Below are positions 8,899 through 17,981 of a stretch of DNA of 64,000 nucleotides, piece by piece. The stretch comes from Bacteroides ovatus. Lineage in GTDB: Bacteria > Bacteroidota > Bacteroidia > Bacteroidales > Bacteroidaceae. The stretch lies in assembly GCF_001314995.1 (NCBI RefSeq), contig NZ_CP012938.1, positions 4,960,001-5,024,000 on the forward strand, written 5' to 3'. The translations under genes were made by a program, and so were the position numbers. Below the pieces are notes generated by a model that was not told the origin of the DNA, searched no databases, and worked only from the letters and a program-made list of their open reading frames with translations. Numbering within the stretch: position 1 is the first letter of the stretch; each line of letters opens with the position of its first letter.

Positions 8899-10635
8899 AT
8901 GAGATTAAATAAAATAAAAAATCTGTTTGTCGTTTTAACCTTGGGACTGTCCACACACTCTTGCCTTGATCTCGAGCCGCAAGAACAGTTGGCGGAAACG
9001 AACTACTGGAACACACCGGATGACTATCTGCTATTTGCCAATCAATTCTATGGCTGGACACGTCACTTTTCAGGAGCAATGGAATATAAGTCGACAAAAC
9101 CGGTACATTCTGATTATACTTCAGATCTGTTTACCAATAAAGATGAACGTAATTTATTTAGCAATGGAAGCAATGCTGTACAGCCTGCGGATGCTAACTA
9201 TACCAGCAATTACTCGCACATCCGCCGTACGAATCTGTTATTGAAAAATGCAGAGTCATATGCCACTCCGAGTGACATAGCCCAGTATGTGGGTGAAGCA
9301 AAATTCTTTCGTGCTTATTCTTATTTCGATTTATTGCAACTATATGGCAATGCTATTTTGGTGAAGGAACCTATGGAGGTAACTGATGCGCGAATGTATG
9401 TCAAGCAGAATGATCGTAGTGAAGTGGCTGATTTCATCATTAAAGATTTGAAAGAAGCCGTTCCTCTGTTACCGAAGTTCTCCGAAATACAAGAGTATGG
9501 GCGCATAAGTCGGGAAGGATGTCAGGCATTCTTGTCACGAGTGGCGTTGTACGAAGGTACCTGGCAAAAAAGTCGTGGTAACGTAGAACGTGGAAAAGAA
9601 CTGCTGGATATTGCGGCGAAAGCTGCCAAAGACGTGATCGATAGCAAAACATTCAGTTTGTTCAAACCGGAAGCATTGGGTGACAGTGCACAGAAATATA
9701 TGTTCATCTTGGAGGATGCGAAGTCTAATCCTGCCGGATTACAGAAAAGTGCTAATAAAGAATATATATTTGCTCGGCGCTTTGATGAAATATTGGCACC
9801 TATCAACTGGAATATTACACAAAGTTCATTATATAATGCAATATGGATTAGTCGTAAATTCGCCAATATGTATCTTTGTCAAAATGGACTTCCCATCACT
9901 TATGGAGGAAAAACAAACCCTCAATTCAAAGGGTATATGAAAATAGATGATGAATTTCAGGATCGTGACAATCGTATGCGTTATACAATGATGCGTCCTC
10001 ACGATAACTTTTGGAACAATCAGAAACCACGTACTTCTTGGGATGGAAAGGATAAGAACCCATATATATCTAATTTTGTGCCGAAGACGGGGACCGGATA
10101 TCACAATCAGAAATGGGCAACAGAGCGTAAGGTGGAAGATAAAAAAGAAGGTTATGATTTTCCTATAATCCGTTATGCTGAAGTTTTGTTGAATTATGCA
10201 GAGGCAGTGTATGAACGGGACGACAAGATCTCGAATACTGACCTGAATATTTCCTTGAATTTGGTGCGTCTCCGTGTTAATCCGGCTATGACTCCATTGA
10301 CTAATGAACTGATTACCCAAAATGCGGGTATGGATATGCGGACAGAAATCCGCCGTGAGCGTACCATTGAACTATTCAATGAAGGCTTCCGCTTAGATGA
10401 CCTGAAACGTTGGAAGACAGCAGAAACAGAAATGCCGATGGATATTGTAGGAATTCAGTGGAAAGGTACGGAGTATGAAAAAGTGTGGGCGAATTGTCCT
10501 TATGAGACCAATGCTGAAGGTTGTATCATTATTGAAAAGGGGCGTAAATGGGAAGAAAAGAACTATCTGTTCCCGTTGCCGAGTGACCAGTTGCAGTTGA
10601 ATCCTAATTTGCAACAGAATCCCGGATGGGAATAA
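8899..10635 (+). CDS. SusD-family glycan-binding lipoprotein (PUL-1)
   Basis: 578 residues with a lipoprotein signal ending in the lipobox region LSTHSC, then a SusD fold: the N-terminal segment has the typical NYWNTPDDYLLFANQFY pattern, the TPR-like part has AKFFRAYSYFDLLQLYG, and the C-terminal SusD_RagB segment has the RRERTIELFNEGFRLDDLKR signature and ends in the usual QNPGWE. It sits 12 nt after SusC and should cap that transporter on the cell surface. Standard length for the family. Confidence 0.95.
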   Translation: MRLNKIKNLFVVLTLGLSTHSCLDLEPQEQLAETNYWNTPDDYLLFANQFYGWTRHFSGAMEYKSTKPVHSDYTSDLFTNKDERNLFSNGSNAVQPADANYTSNYSHIRRTNLLLKNAESYATPSDIAQYVGEAKFFRAYSYFDLLQLYGNAILVKEPMEVTDARMYVKQNDRSEVADFIIKDLKEAVPLLPKFSEIQEYGRISREGCQAFLSRVALYEGTWQKSRGNVERGKELLDIAAKAAKDVIDSKTFSLFKPEALGDSAQKYMFILEDAKSNPAGLQKSANKEYIFARRFDEILAPINWNITQSSLYNAIWISRKFANMYLCQNGLPITYGGKTNPQFKGYMKIDDEFQDRDNRMRYTMMRPHDNFWNNQKPRTSWDGKDKNPYISNFVPKTGTGYHNQKWATERKVEDKKEGYDFPIIRYAEVLLNYAEAVYERDDKISNTDLNISLNLVRLRVNPAMTPLTNELITQNAGMDMRTEIRRERTIELFNEGFRLDDLKRWKTAETEMPMDIVGIQWKGTEYEKVWANCPYETNAEGCIIIEKGRKWEEKNYLFPLPSDQLQLNPNLQQNPGWE

Positions 10636-10662
10636 TAATAAAAACAAATAATTGTAAGTGAC

Positions 10663-12060
10663 ATGAAAAACAGATATTCATTGTTTAAGAAAGGATATTG
10701 GGAGGCTGGTGTATTACTTGGCTTATGTCTGTTAATAGCTTCCTGCGGAGAGAAGGAATTTACTACTGACATGCCCGAGAACAAGTTGATTACAGCTATT
10801 TCATTGGAAGTGAGTAGTGAACTGCCTGTGCAGTTGGGAACAGATACAACTATTGTCTATCATATTACTCCCGAAAATGCGGATCATACAGAGTTGAAGT
10901 GGACGACTACTAACGAATTGGTAGCTACAGTATCACAAGATGGAACGATTTCTGCTAAATCGTTGGGAAAAACGATGATTACCGTAACTCCATCGGTAGG
11001 ATTTGGAACAGCATCCACTGTACGGACTATCGAGGTAACAGTGATTCCGGAAGTAATCAAGACTACCGGGATTCAGTTTACAAACATTGAGGAAGGAGTT
11101 TACGAAACTGATAAATTACAGTTGAAATATGATATATTGCCTGCTGACCATACTTATTCTTATTTGACTTGGGCAAGTAGCAATGAAAATATTGCGACGG
11201 TAGATAAGAATGGAGTAGTGACGGGGATAAAAGCCGGAGATGTGACTATCTATGCATATACGCACGATGGCAGTAATGTAAGAGGAGAATATTCATTGAA
11301 AGTGATGAAATATGAACCTGCGACGAATGTTGAGATTGTTCCTCATACGGATGTTCTCTACTGGAAACAGCAACTTGATTTAGACTTTACACTAACACCG
11401 GAAGTAGCTACTGTAAGTTCTGTGGAATGGACATCAAGCGATGAGAAGGTATTGACTGTGGAAGGAGGAAAAGTGAAAGCCATGGGCTTCGGAGCAGCCA
11501 CTGTTACTGCCACTTGTATAGAGACTGGCAATAAATCGACTATCGACTTGACTGTAGCCTCAGGTTTTTATGTATGGGATGCCACAACAGACTTTGAGGG
11601 ATGGGCTATCAATAGTAATATTGGCTCTATGGAGCGTAAAGACGGAAAACTGGTTATGACCGTGACTGCTGATAATAATAAGCGCGTGTATATGCAAAGA
11701 GTCTATAGTACGGTAGCTAATCAGATGGATATGAATTTTAAAGATTATCCGGTGATTGCCATGAAATGCACAGATATACCATCGGGTGCACAATATACTC
11801 TTAATCTTGCTAACTTGGGAAATACCGTAAATATCGCACCGGCTATGAAAGTTGAGAAATTGTCAGATGGTACACAACTGGTTTATTATGACGCATCTTC
11901 CTTAGCACAGTTTACCAATACAGAAGGGGTTGTTCCGATTAGAGCCTTTATGTTCAAGATATTAAAAGTCGATATTCCTTCATTCTCGGCAGACTGGATA
12001 CGTACATTTAAGAGTGTAGAAGAAATGATGACGTTTTCAGAGGTTGAGGCTGGGAAATAA
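10663..12060 (+). CDS. Surface lipoprotein with Big_2-type Ig repeats (probable glycan-binding protein)
   Basis: 465 residues. The lipoprotein signal ends at LLIASC. Three bacterial Ig-like group 2 repeats follow, seen from the repeated W(T/A)(T/S)(T/S)(N/D)E..(A/L)TV and G..(T/V)T(V/A)T patterns at about residues 45-130, 135-215 and 220-300. The last 160 residues form a different beta-rich domain (about 303-465, starting YVWDATTDFEGWAI), possibly a carbohydrate-binding module. Its position straight after SusD is where PULs usually encode a surface glycan-binding protein, so that role is inferred from context. I do not recognise the C-terminal domain. Confidence 0.75.
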   Translation: MKNRYSLFKKGYWEAGVLLGLCLLIASCGEKEFTTDMPENKLITAISLEVSSELPVQLGTDTTIVYHITPENADHTELKWTTTNELVATVSQDGTISAKSLGKTMITVTPSVGFGTASTVRTIEVTVIPEVIKTTGIQFTNIEEGVYETDKLQLKYDILPADHTYSYLTWASSNENIATVDKNGVVTGIKAGDVTIYAYTHDGSNVRGEYSLKVMKYEPATNVEIVPHTDVLYWKQQLDLDFTLTPEVATVSSVEWTSSDEKVLTVEGGKVKAMGFGAATVTATCIETGNKSTIDLTVASGFYVWDATTDFEGWAINSNIGSMERKDGKLVMTVTADNNKRVYMQRVYSTVANQMDMNFKDYPVIAMKCTDIPSGAQYTLNLANLGNTVNIAPAMKVEKLSDGTQLVYYDASSLAQFTNTEGVVPIRAFMFKILKVDIPSFSADWIRTFKSVEEMMTFSEVEAGK

Positions 12061-12088
12061 TATGGACTTATATTCACCTTATAGTTAA

Positions 12089-13384
12089 ATGATTATGAAG
12101 ATAGATTATATAAAGAATCAGATAAAGGTAGCAGGCATGGTGATTGCCTGCACCTCACTATGCTCGTGTAACAGTGAAATAGAAGATGGGACGACCGATA
12201 TAGATAGTTGGCCGTTGCCTCGCATAGAAGTGACCTACCCTACGGAATTTGAACACCCGGGAGTTGTTTTTACTGTAGAAGACATCGAGCGTTTTCGTAA
12301 GATTGCTACCCAACAGATACAACCACAATATGCGGGTTATGAATTATTGAGCGCGGATAAACTCTCTCAAAGTACATATATAATGAATGGTCCTTATGAT
12401 GAAATTTATGCCGGTGAAGATGCTTCTCATCCGAACATCATGAATCAATTTGGAAACGATTTTGCGGCAGCTTGTCAGAATGCCATTATGTTTGCTGCTA
12501 CACAACAAAAAGGCTATGCTGATAAGTCAATGGAGATAATACGTGGCTATTCCGCCAGCCTTAAAAAGCCTGTCTATAGTGCGAGACAAGCCGGTTTGGA
12601 TCATGTATTGATGGTGGGTAACTTATGCATAAAACTAGTTTATGCTGTTGAGCTTATGCGATATCTTGATGGTTCCGGGATGACGAATGAGGACTTTCAG
12701 GGAGCATGTGATATGTTTAAGCGGTGTTTTATTCCCGTATTAGATGATTTCTTCTCTATCACAGAGCCTAAGAATAAGGCAGTCGGTAACTTTGGCGTAT
12801 CTGCCATTAACTGTTACATGGCCATGGCGATTGTATTGGATGATATGGAAATGTATAAGAAAGCTATAGATATTTATCTTTACGGATATGAAAATGGTTC
12901 TATACGTTATTATATAGATGGAGAAACTGGACAATGTCAGGAAAGTGGTCGTGACCAAACACATGCACAGTTGGGATTAGGTATGATGTCCATGCTTTGT
13001 GAGACGGCCTGGAAACAAGGTACTGATCTCTACGGTGTGTTAGACAACCGCTTGCCGAAAGGCTATGAATATACAGCTAAATATAATTTAGGGTATGATG
13101 TGCCATTCAAGTATATGCCGGAACTCACCGGGAAGTATAATTGGTATGAAATAGACGAAGTAGACAAGAAAGAGGTAGCCAGTGGTCAGAGACCTGAATC
13201 AAGACGTGGTAAATTTGCTCCTGTCTATGAGCGGGTGTACAATCATTATGCGACACGTTTAGGATTGGGAATGCCTTATGTGAAAGAAGTCTTAGAAACA
13301 AAGGTTCGTCCTGAAAACGCCGGTACTGATATTGCTCATTTGGGGTATGGGACTTTTCTGTATTGTAGCGAAGGTTTTGAATAG
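12089..13384 (+). CDS. Alginate-lyase-fold lipoprotein, PL38/PL5-like candidate polysaccharide lyase
   Basis: 431 residues (start 12089, or the second Met at 12095). A lipoprotein-type signal ends near SLCSC. The mature protein resembles the alginate_lyase (alpha/alpha)-toroid family: an N-terminal HPGVVFTVEDIERFRK segment, NFGVSAINCYMAMAIVLDD (the N-x-G stretch), and ESGRDQTHAQLGLGMM, a motif of GRDQ-x-H-x-QLG type that I associate with PL38-like glucuronan lyases. The motif His is a plausible catalytic residue. It would cleave a uronic-acid chain by beta-elimination in the periplasm or at the surface. The family call comes from motif memory; PL5-like mannuronan or another uronan is the alternative. 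It sits between the binding lipoprotein and the second esterase. Confidence 0.65.
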   Translation: MIMKIDYIKNQIKVAGMVIACTSLCSCNSEIEDGTTDIDSWPLPRIEVTYPTEFEHPGVVFTVEDIERFRKIATQQIQPQYAGYELLSADKLSQSTYIMNGPYDEIYAGEDASHPNIMNQFGNDFAAACQNAIMFAATQQKGYADKSMEIIRGYSASLKKPVYSARQAGLDHVLMVGNLCIKLVYAVELMRYLDGSGMTNEDFQGACDMFKRCFIPVLDDFFSITEPKNKAVGNFGVSAINCYMAMAIVLDDMEMYKKAIDIYLYGYENGSIRYYIDGETGQCQESGRDQTHAQLGLGMMSMLCETAWKQGTDLYGVLDNRLPKGYEYTAKYNLGYDVPFKYMPELTGKYNWYEIDEVDKKEVASGQRPESRRGKFAPVYERVYNHYATRLGLGMPYVKEVLETKVRPENAGTDIAHLGYGTFLYCSEGFE

Positions 13385-13390
13385 TAGTTT

Positions 13391-14680
13391 ATGAAAAGAC
13401 TGTTTTTTATATTCATTTCTTTCTGCATGGCGGCGGCTCTGTCCGCCCAATTGCAGGAAAGAATGGTTAAAGTGAATGTTGTACCTGATCATGTCGATTG
13501 GAAGTACGAACTGGGTGAGAAGGTGAAATTCAACGTTGTGGTGACAAAGAATCGTGTACCTCAAGAAAATGTGACTGTATGGTATGAAGTTGCTCAGGAT
13601 ATGATGCATCCATTACTCAAAGATACCATTGTCTTGGAAAATGGTGTGCTGACATTGGATGCCGGAACCATGAAAACTCCTGGCTTTTTGCGTTGTCGTG
13701 TCTGGACAAAATATGACGGTAGAACTGTTGAAGGACGGGCTACGGCTGCCTTTGAACCTGAGAAGATAAAACCGACAGCTGTTTTGCCAAACGATTTCAA
13801 TACTTTCTGGGAAAGTGCCAAACAGGAGAATGTTCGAATTCCTATGAATGTGAAATTGCGTTTACTGCCCGAACGTTGTACCGAGAAGGTGAATGTTTAT
13901 GAATGGAATGTACAGAACTACCGTTTGAACAGCCGGGTATATGGTATTCTTTGTGTGCCGGTAAAGCCCGGAAAGTATCCTGCTTTATTGCGGGTACCGG
14001 GAGCGGGAGTACGGGGATATGCCGGTGCGATTGTAGAAGCGGAAAAAGGTATGATTACGTTGGAGATTGGCATCCATGGTATTCCGGTAACATTAGAACC
14101 GTCCGTTTATGCTAGTTTGAGCCAGGGAGGACTTTATCGATATCAATATCAGAATTGGGACAATCGTGATGAAGTTTATTATAAACGCGTCTATATGGGA
14201 TGTGTACGTGCGGTAGATTATCTTTGTTCTATGAAAGAATTTGATGGCAGCAACCTCTTGGTGCAGGGAGGTAGTCAGGGAGGTGCGTTGGCCATCGTCA
14301 CGGCGGTTCTTAATCCGCGTGTGACAGGAGTCGTTAGCTTCTTTCCGGCACTTAGCGATTTGAGCGGCTATGAGAAAGGACGGGCAGGTGGATGGCCGCA
14401 TTTATTCAGAGACTCCACCGATGCTGTCGAAATCAGAAAGAAGAAATTGGAAGTATCTTCTTATTATGATGTGGCTAATTTCGCAAAGCAGCTGAAAGTC
14501 CCGGTCTTCTTCTATTTAGGATATAACGACATGGTATGTCCTCCTACTTCCACATTTTCTGTATATAACGTAATTACTTCCCCTAAAGAGATTGTGATAA
14601 TGGAGGAAGCCGAGCACTATGCTTATCCGGAACATTGGTCACAGGCTTTGCAATGGATTTATTCTAAACAGGGAATGTGA
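13391..14680 (+). CDS. CE7-like acetyl-xylan-esterase-family alpha/beta hydrolase
   Basis: 429 residues with a type I signal peptide (MKRLFFIFISFCMAAALSAQ). An N-terminal beta-sandwich-like part (about 20-120) precedes an AXE1-family alpha/beta-hydrolase domain. The nucleophile elbow GGSQGG is present (about residue 296); an acid in FYLGYNDMVCPPTST and a His in EEAEHYAYPEHW complete a likely triad. The family removes acetyl groups from sugars. It begins 6 nt after the lyase gene and is the last gene of PUL-1. With the SGNH esterase it gives this locus two probable deacetylases. Confidence 0.82.
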   Translation: MKRLFFIFISFCMAAALSAQLQERMVKVNVVPDHVDWKYELGEKVKFNVVVTKNRVPQENVTVWYEVAQDMMHPLLKDTIVLENGVLTLDAGTMKTPGFLRCRVWTKYDGRTVEGRATAAFEPEKIKPTAVLPNDFNTFWESAKQENVRIPMNVKLRLLPERCTEKVNVYEWNVQNYRLNSRVYGILCVPVKPGKYPALLRVPGAGVRGYAGAIVEAEKGMITLEIGIHGIPVTLEPSVYASLSQGGLYRYQYQNWDNRDEVYYKRVYMGCVRAVDYLCSMKEFDGSNLLVQGGSQGGALAIVTAVLNPRVTGVVSFFPALSDLSGYEKGRAGGWPHLFRDSTDAVEIRKKKLEVSSYYDVANFAKQLKVPVFFYLGYNDMVCPPTSTFSVYNVITSPKEIVIMEEAEHYAYPEHWSQALQWIYSKQGM

Positions 14681-14810
14681 GAGGGGCTCTTATGATTCGT
14701 ATGTTACTACTCATATTAGATTTGTACCTGTTTTATTGTCATACTGTCAGGGATACATTCAAGTAGATGAATATCAGCACTCTGTCACCTGACAATAACC
14801 ATTGATAATA

Positions 14811-14847
14811 GGCTGACAATAAAATATCCCGACTTTTATTGTCAGCC
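14811..14847. terminator. Left 14-bp hairpin, terminator and possible island boundary
   Basis: A perfect 14-bp stem: GGCTGACAATAAAA (14811-14824), a 9-nt loop, and TTTTATTGTCAGCC (14834-14847). It lies between the convergent CE7-like and VirE genes, so it can terminate both. The same stem with a different 9-nt loop recurs at 18447-18483. Two more TGACAATA/TATTGTCA words lie just outside it, near 14735 and 14790. Confidence 0.75.
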
Positions 14848-14860
14848 TTACTTTTATCTC

Positions 14861-16945
14861 TTATAATACCTTTATAACCTGATAAACAGTACCTTTATAA
14901 GTATGCTTCGAAGGAATACCGCATTTTTGCAGCAATCTCCCGAAGTGATATACTTTGTTATCAGACAATGATATACCGCTTTTCTTTTTCAGATAATTTA
15001 GTATTTCGACCGGAGTAAGAAATTCTCCTTCCTCTTTCGTTTGCGCAGCTTTAAAATACTGATAAAACAATTGCAGCATAGCCGGTGTCTGCTCAAACTC
15101 ACGGTTGTTTTCCGTCATAATCTGCTCATCCTCACTGTCAAACCAGTAGCGTTCGCCATGATGAATCTCGTGCATGGCTTGTGCATAAAGCTGTTCATAA
15201 TCTATCGGCTGTGTAGTGTCGATGTTTCCCGTCACTTCAATACAAATGACACGGCGGCTTCCCGAAGGATCAGTCAGCAAATCCTTCTGATTGCTTGTAC
15301 CGATAAATGAAGCATACCGCTGCAATTCAAGTACCGAGCGACCGTGCGGTTTCCGTAGATTGACCACAGGCTTTTGAAGAATATGTTTCAGAAATCCCTG
15401 TTGTGGCAGAGTTATCTGGTCAAACTCATCGATGTTGATGAGCGCAAACCGATTCAGATACAGTTCTGCATCCCGTTTATGGCTGAAATCAATGCTGTCT
15501 GTATAGTAAGCGCGAAGTGCAGGTGGAATCATTTCACGGCAGAAAGTTGACTTATGAGTTCCTTGTGCCCCCACTAATATGGGCGATGTATTATTCGCAT
15601 GCATTTTATCTACCCCTCTCCAATGTGAAACCATATTCAGGAACCAACGGTGGAAAAGCAATTCCCAATGCGGATTCTTGCAAGGAACCCTGTTTGCCAA
15701 AGCATGAATACGGTCTTTGCCGTCCCAATGAGGCAGATGAAACAGAAACTCTTCCAACGGATTGTAGATCGGCACACGGTTGGAATGTAAGTATCGGTCT
15801 ATATCCCTATCCCATACGCCAATACCTTCGGATTGTGCGTCGAGCATGATGCTGTTTTGTGCCCGTTTGTCAATGGGATGAAAGTAAAACTGAAACGAGA
15901 AACGCTCCCGATATTCCACTTCCCCGATCTGCGTATTATAACGGAACTCATAACGACGGTTCATAAATTCATCCATTTGCAGGCTAAGACGTTGTTCTTT
16001 AGTCAGGCAGCTGCTTTTGGGCACTCCCTTACATTCCTTATATACGTTTCTTATCATTTCGCGTACCAGCATCGGATTTTTTCTTTTGTAATAACGCATG
16101 ATGGTTCGTCGGGTTACCTCCTCTTCCGGGATGCCGGAGTAGTAACAATTTTCGGCAAGCGGGACTACTAATGTTTGCAAATCATGATCGTTTCGATGCC
16201 AGTCCGTTTCCATTTCTTCGAATGTTTTCCGCAATGCCGCTTCATAAAGCAATGCTACCGTATCTTCCGTGTCATACCCCGGCAGTGCTCGATTCAGCGG
16301 AGATGCTTCAGTGCTCGATTTCTCATGATAAGTCATCTCGCCGGGCATACCGATGGGCTGTGAAAGATAGAAAGGTACGGGAGCGGGACGATAAATCAAG
16401 TCCGGATCATAACTAAGACGTGAGAATTGTTCCAGTTTCGGCTCTTTTAATAGAATGTTGAAGGGAAGTTGAGGCTGATAACATTTAATGGCAAGCCGGT
16501 AAGCATGTGCCTGAAACACTTCGGCTTCTTCCGTTGTTTGCGGTAAAGTGCCGTCCGGACGGGTGAAGCAAGTCCATATCTTGACGCTTTTACCACTTGC
16601 TCCCATAAAAGCCAGCATTGTTTGGGGAAGTTCGGCAGCCTTTTGCTTCACGATTTCCACTTCTGTCTTTCCGGCTAGCGGACCGATGGTCAGTTCTACA
16701 ATGCCATTGTAGGTTTTCATTCGCTTCACTCCGTTCACTCGCCCGAAGGCTGCTGCGGGAATCACTCGTGGTAGTTTGCTGGCGAGGGAACAAGGCTCAT
16801 CGGGTAGAACAAAATGCAGGGCCTGACGTAATCCGGTTACCGGGCGGAGCTTGGTTTCTTTTTTCATTTTTTCTATCAGCAGGTCGATGTCTGTTACGCT
16901 TAGTGCCTCCGTATCTCCGTTTTCCCTGATTTGTGTAATCTTCAT
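14861..16945 (-). CDS. VirE/VapE-type primase-helicase-like ATPase (VirE_N + VirE + DUF3874)
   Basis: 694 residues from the ATG at 16945. An in-frame codon at 17023 is rejected because a good promoter (16993-17024) lies between. Order of parts: a VirE_N-like (BT4734-like) domain at about 30-190; a linker; the VirE ATPase domain with Walker A GAQGTHKST (459-467), Walker B INIDEFD and a later GTSNQ...GSRR segment; and a C-terminal winged-helix DUF3874 (YHFGRLLQKCGIPS). Such proteins are common in Bacteroidetes and related to VapE of phage satellites and pathogenicity islands, where they act in DNA replication. It is transcribed against its neighbours and faces a 22-bp repeat array upstream. Function in this genome is unknown; a replication role is inferred. 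Confidence 0.85.
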   Translation of the reverse strand: MKITQIRENGDTEALSVTDIDLLIEKMKKETKLRPVTGLRQALHFVLPDEPCSLASKLPRVIPAAAFGRVNGVKRMKTYNGIVELTIGPLAGKTEVEIVKQKAAELPQTMLAFMGASGKSVKIWTCFTRPDGTLPQTTEEAEVFQAHAYRLAIKCYQPQLPFNILLKEPKLEQFSRLSYDPDLIYRPAPVPFYLSQPIGMPGEMTYHEKSSTEASPLNRALPGYDTEDTVALLYEAALRKTFEEMETDWHRNDHDLQTLVVPLAENCYYSGIPEEEVTRRTIMRYYKRKNPMLVREMIRNVYKECKGVPKSSCLTKEQRLSLQMDEFMNRRYEFRYNTQIGEVEYRERFSFQFYFHPIDKRAQNSIMLDAQSEGIGVWDRDIDRYLHSNRVPIYNPLEEFLFHLPHWDGKDRIHALANRVPCKNPHWELLFHRWFLNMVSHWRGVDKMHANNTSPILVGAQGTHKSTFCREMIPPALRAYYTDSIDFSHKRDAELYLNRFALINIDEFDQITLPQQGFLKHILQKPVVNLRKPHGRSVLELQRYASFIGTSNQKDLLTDPSGSRRVICIEVTGNIDTTQPIDYEQLYAQAMHEIHHGERYWFDSEDEQIMTENNREFEQTPAMLQLFYQYFKAAQTKEEGEFLTPVEILNYLKKKSGISLSDNKVYHFGRLLQKCGIPSKHTYKGTVYQVIKVL

Positions 16946-16992
16946 TTTTCTTCTCTTGATATTTAATGAGAGTAAGTGTTTGTTATTGGTTT

Positions 16993-17024
16993 CAAAGGTA
17001 CGGATAAGGTATCTGTAAAGCAAA
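16993..17024 (-). promoter_or_regulatory. Promoter of the VirE-like gene
   Basis: On the minus strand there is a -33 TTTG (plus-strand CAAA 17021-17024), a 20-bp spacer and a -7 TACCTTTG (plus-strand 16993-17000). Transcription would start near 16987, giving a leader of about 40 nt before ATG 16945. Confidence 0.7.
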
Positions 17025-17033
17025 CTATTTGCG

Positions 17034-17049
17034 CTTTATCGCGATAAAG
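17034..17049. promoter_or_regulatory. Perfect 16-bp palindrome upstream of the VirE promoter
   Basis: CTTTATCGCGATAAAG is a perfect palindrome that begins 10 bp upstream of the -33 element. It has the size and place of an operator for a dimeric DNA-binding protein. No cognate regulator is known; the HTH-like protein at 17982 is a candidate only by proximity. Confidence 0.45.
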
Positions 17050-17166
17050 AATGTGCTTTCTTGTTATACTCTATTCAAGAAGGCGGACTTGAAACATTAA
17101 CAAGCAAGTAAAGATATGCTCGCCACTGTGTATTGTTGCATAAAGACACCGTTATTCTTACGTTAA

Positions 17167-17396
17167 CTTACCGGTATTGGTAGTTCGCCACGGCCGTGAC
17201 GAGATCTTCCCACGGCCGTGGTAGGAATTCGTCACGGCTGTGGAAAGAAGTAACCACGGCCGTGGGAAGGTAAAGATACCGGTACTTTAGCTGAACAATA
17301 CTGCTGCTTTAGCCGAACAATGCTGCTGCTTTAACGGAACAATACTGTTACTTTAGCAGAACAATACCTGCTTCTTTAGTGAAAGATACCGGATGT
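17167..17396. repeat. 22-bp-register tandem repeat array (iteron-like)
   Basis: Ten core octamers or decamers begin at exact 22-bp steps: 17189, 17211, 17233, 17255, 17277, 17299, 17321, 17343, 17365 and 17387. The first four are the palindrome CACGGCCGTG (the third has one change, CACGGCTGTG). The next six begin TAC or TGC (TACCGGTA, TACTGCTG, TGCTGCTG, TACTGTTA, TACCTGCT, TACCGGAT) and sit in units of the type GAACAATACTGCTGCTTTAG. A further TACCGGTA at 17169 starts the array slightly out of step. 22 bp is not a multiple of three and no protein repeat is encoded. The array lies upstream of, and divergent to, the VirE-like gene. Replication iterons or a multi-site operator are the best explanations. 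Confidence 0.8.
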
Positions 17397-17522
17397 GCAG
17401 TACTCATTTAACGGGGCGACATTCGCTTCGTAGCGAGTTTATATTTCTTATAGGCTCTTTGCTAATATTGAACTTCCTCTCTTTCAATACAAAACTTCCT
17501 GTATTTATTTCCGTATTTCCAC

Positions 17523-17602
17523 TTTGTTTCGAAAAAAAAGCATATCTTTGTCATACGCTTTCTGTTCACCAGCGTGATGAAACAGGTAAGAAGCGTTTTT
17601 TA
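17523..17602 (+). ncRNA. Candidate short hairpin RNA or attenuator
   Basis: A promoter-like TTTG (17523-17526) and a canonical -7 TATCTTTG (17543-17550) precede a compact inverted repeat: ACGCTT (17555-17560) and CTGTT (17562-17566) pair with AACAG (17581-17585) and AAGCGT (17591-17596), followed by a run of T. The predicted start (about 17555) coincides with the hairpin, so the product would be a terminated RNA of roughly 45-50 nt or a leader attenuating the gene at 17982. The -33 to -7 spacer (16 bp) is short. Nothing protein-coding is convincing here. Confidence 0.4.
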
Positions 17603-17981
17603 TTTATAAATAGGAATATTATTGCATTATCCCTCGTATTTGAAATCTAGCAAGTTTCTGTCCGTAGAGGGGGGGCAACAGATATTCCACGTGAACGGCC
17701 GTATGTCAACATATCGATGAAAGATGTGTTATATATACACAATTAGCGTGGATGTCTGTTGTTATCATTATCTTTCGGACGGGTTTGCTAGGCCTCAAAT
17801 ACGGATAATGATTCAACAGCATTCACGCTTTTTTTTGTATCCGGTTGGTTTCATAACCCTTAAAAATCCCCAACCCCAATCTCCTGTCCGCCCGGAATAC
17901 AAAAAGCGCGAATGTTTGTTGAATCAACATCAACAGAGCACTATTTATTCCTTGTTGTATAACAAATTAAAAACAAACACT

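Noticed and set aside
17167..17396. Possible CRISPR array
   Set aside because: Units are only 22 bp, with no constant repeat separated by unique spacers and no cas genes nearby.
17393..17650. 85-residue open frame in the island
   Set aside because: Low-complexity hydrophobic translation with no family features. It overlaps the end of the repeat array and the promoter/hairpin of the candidate RNA.
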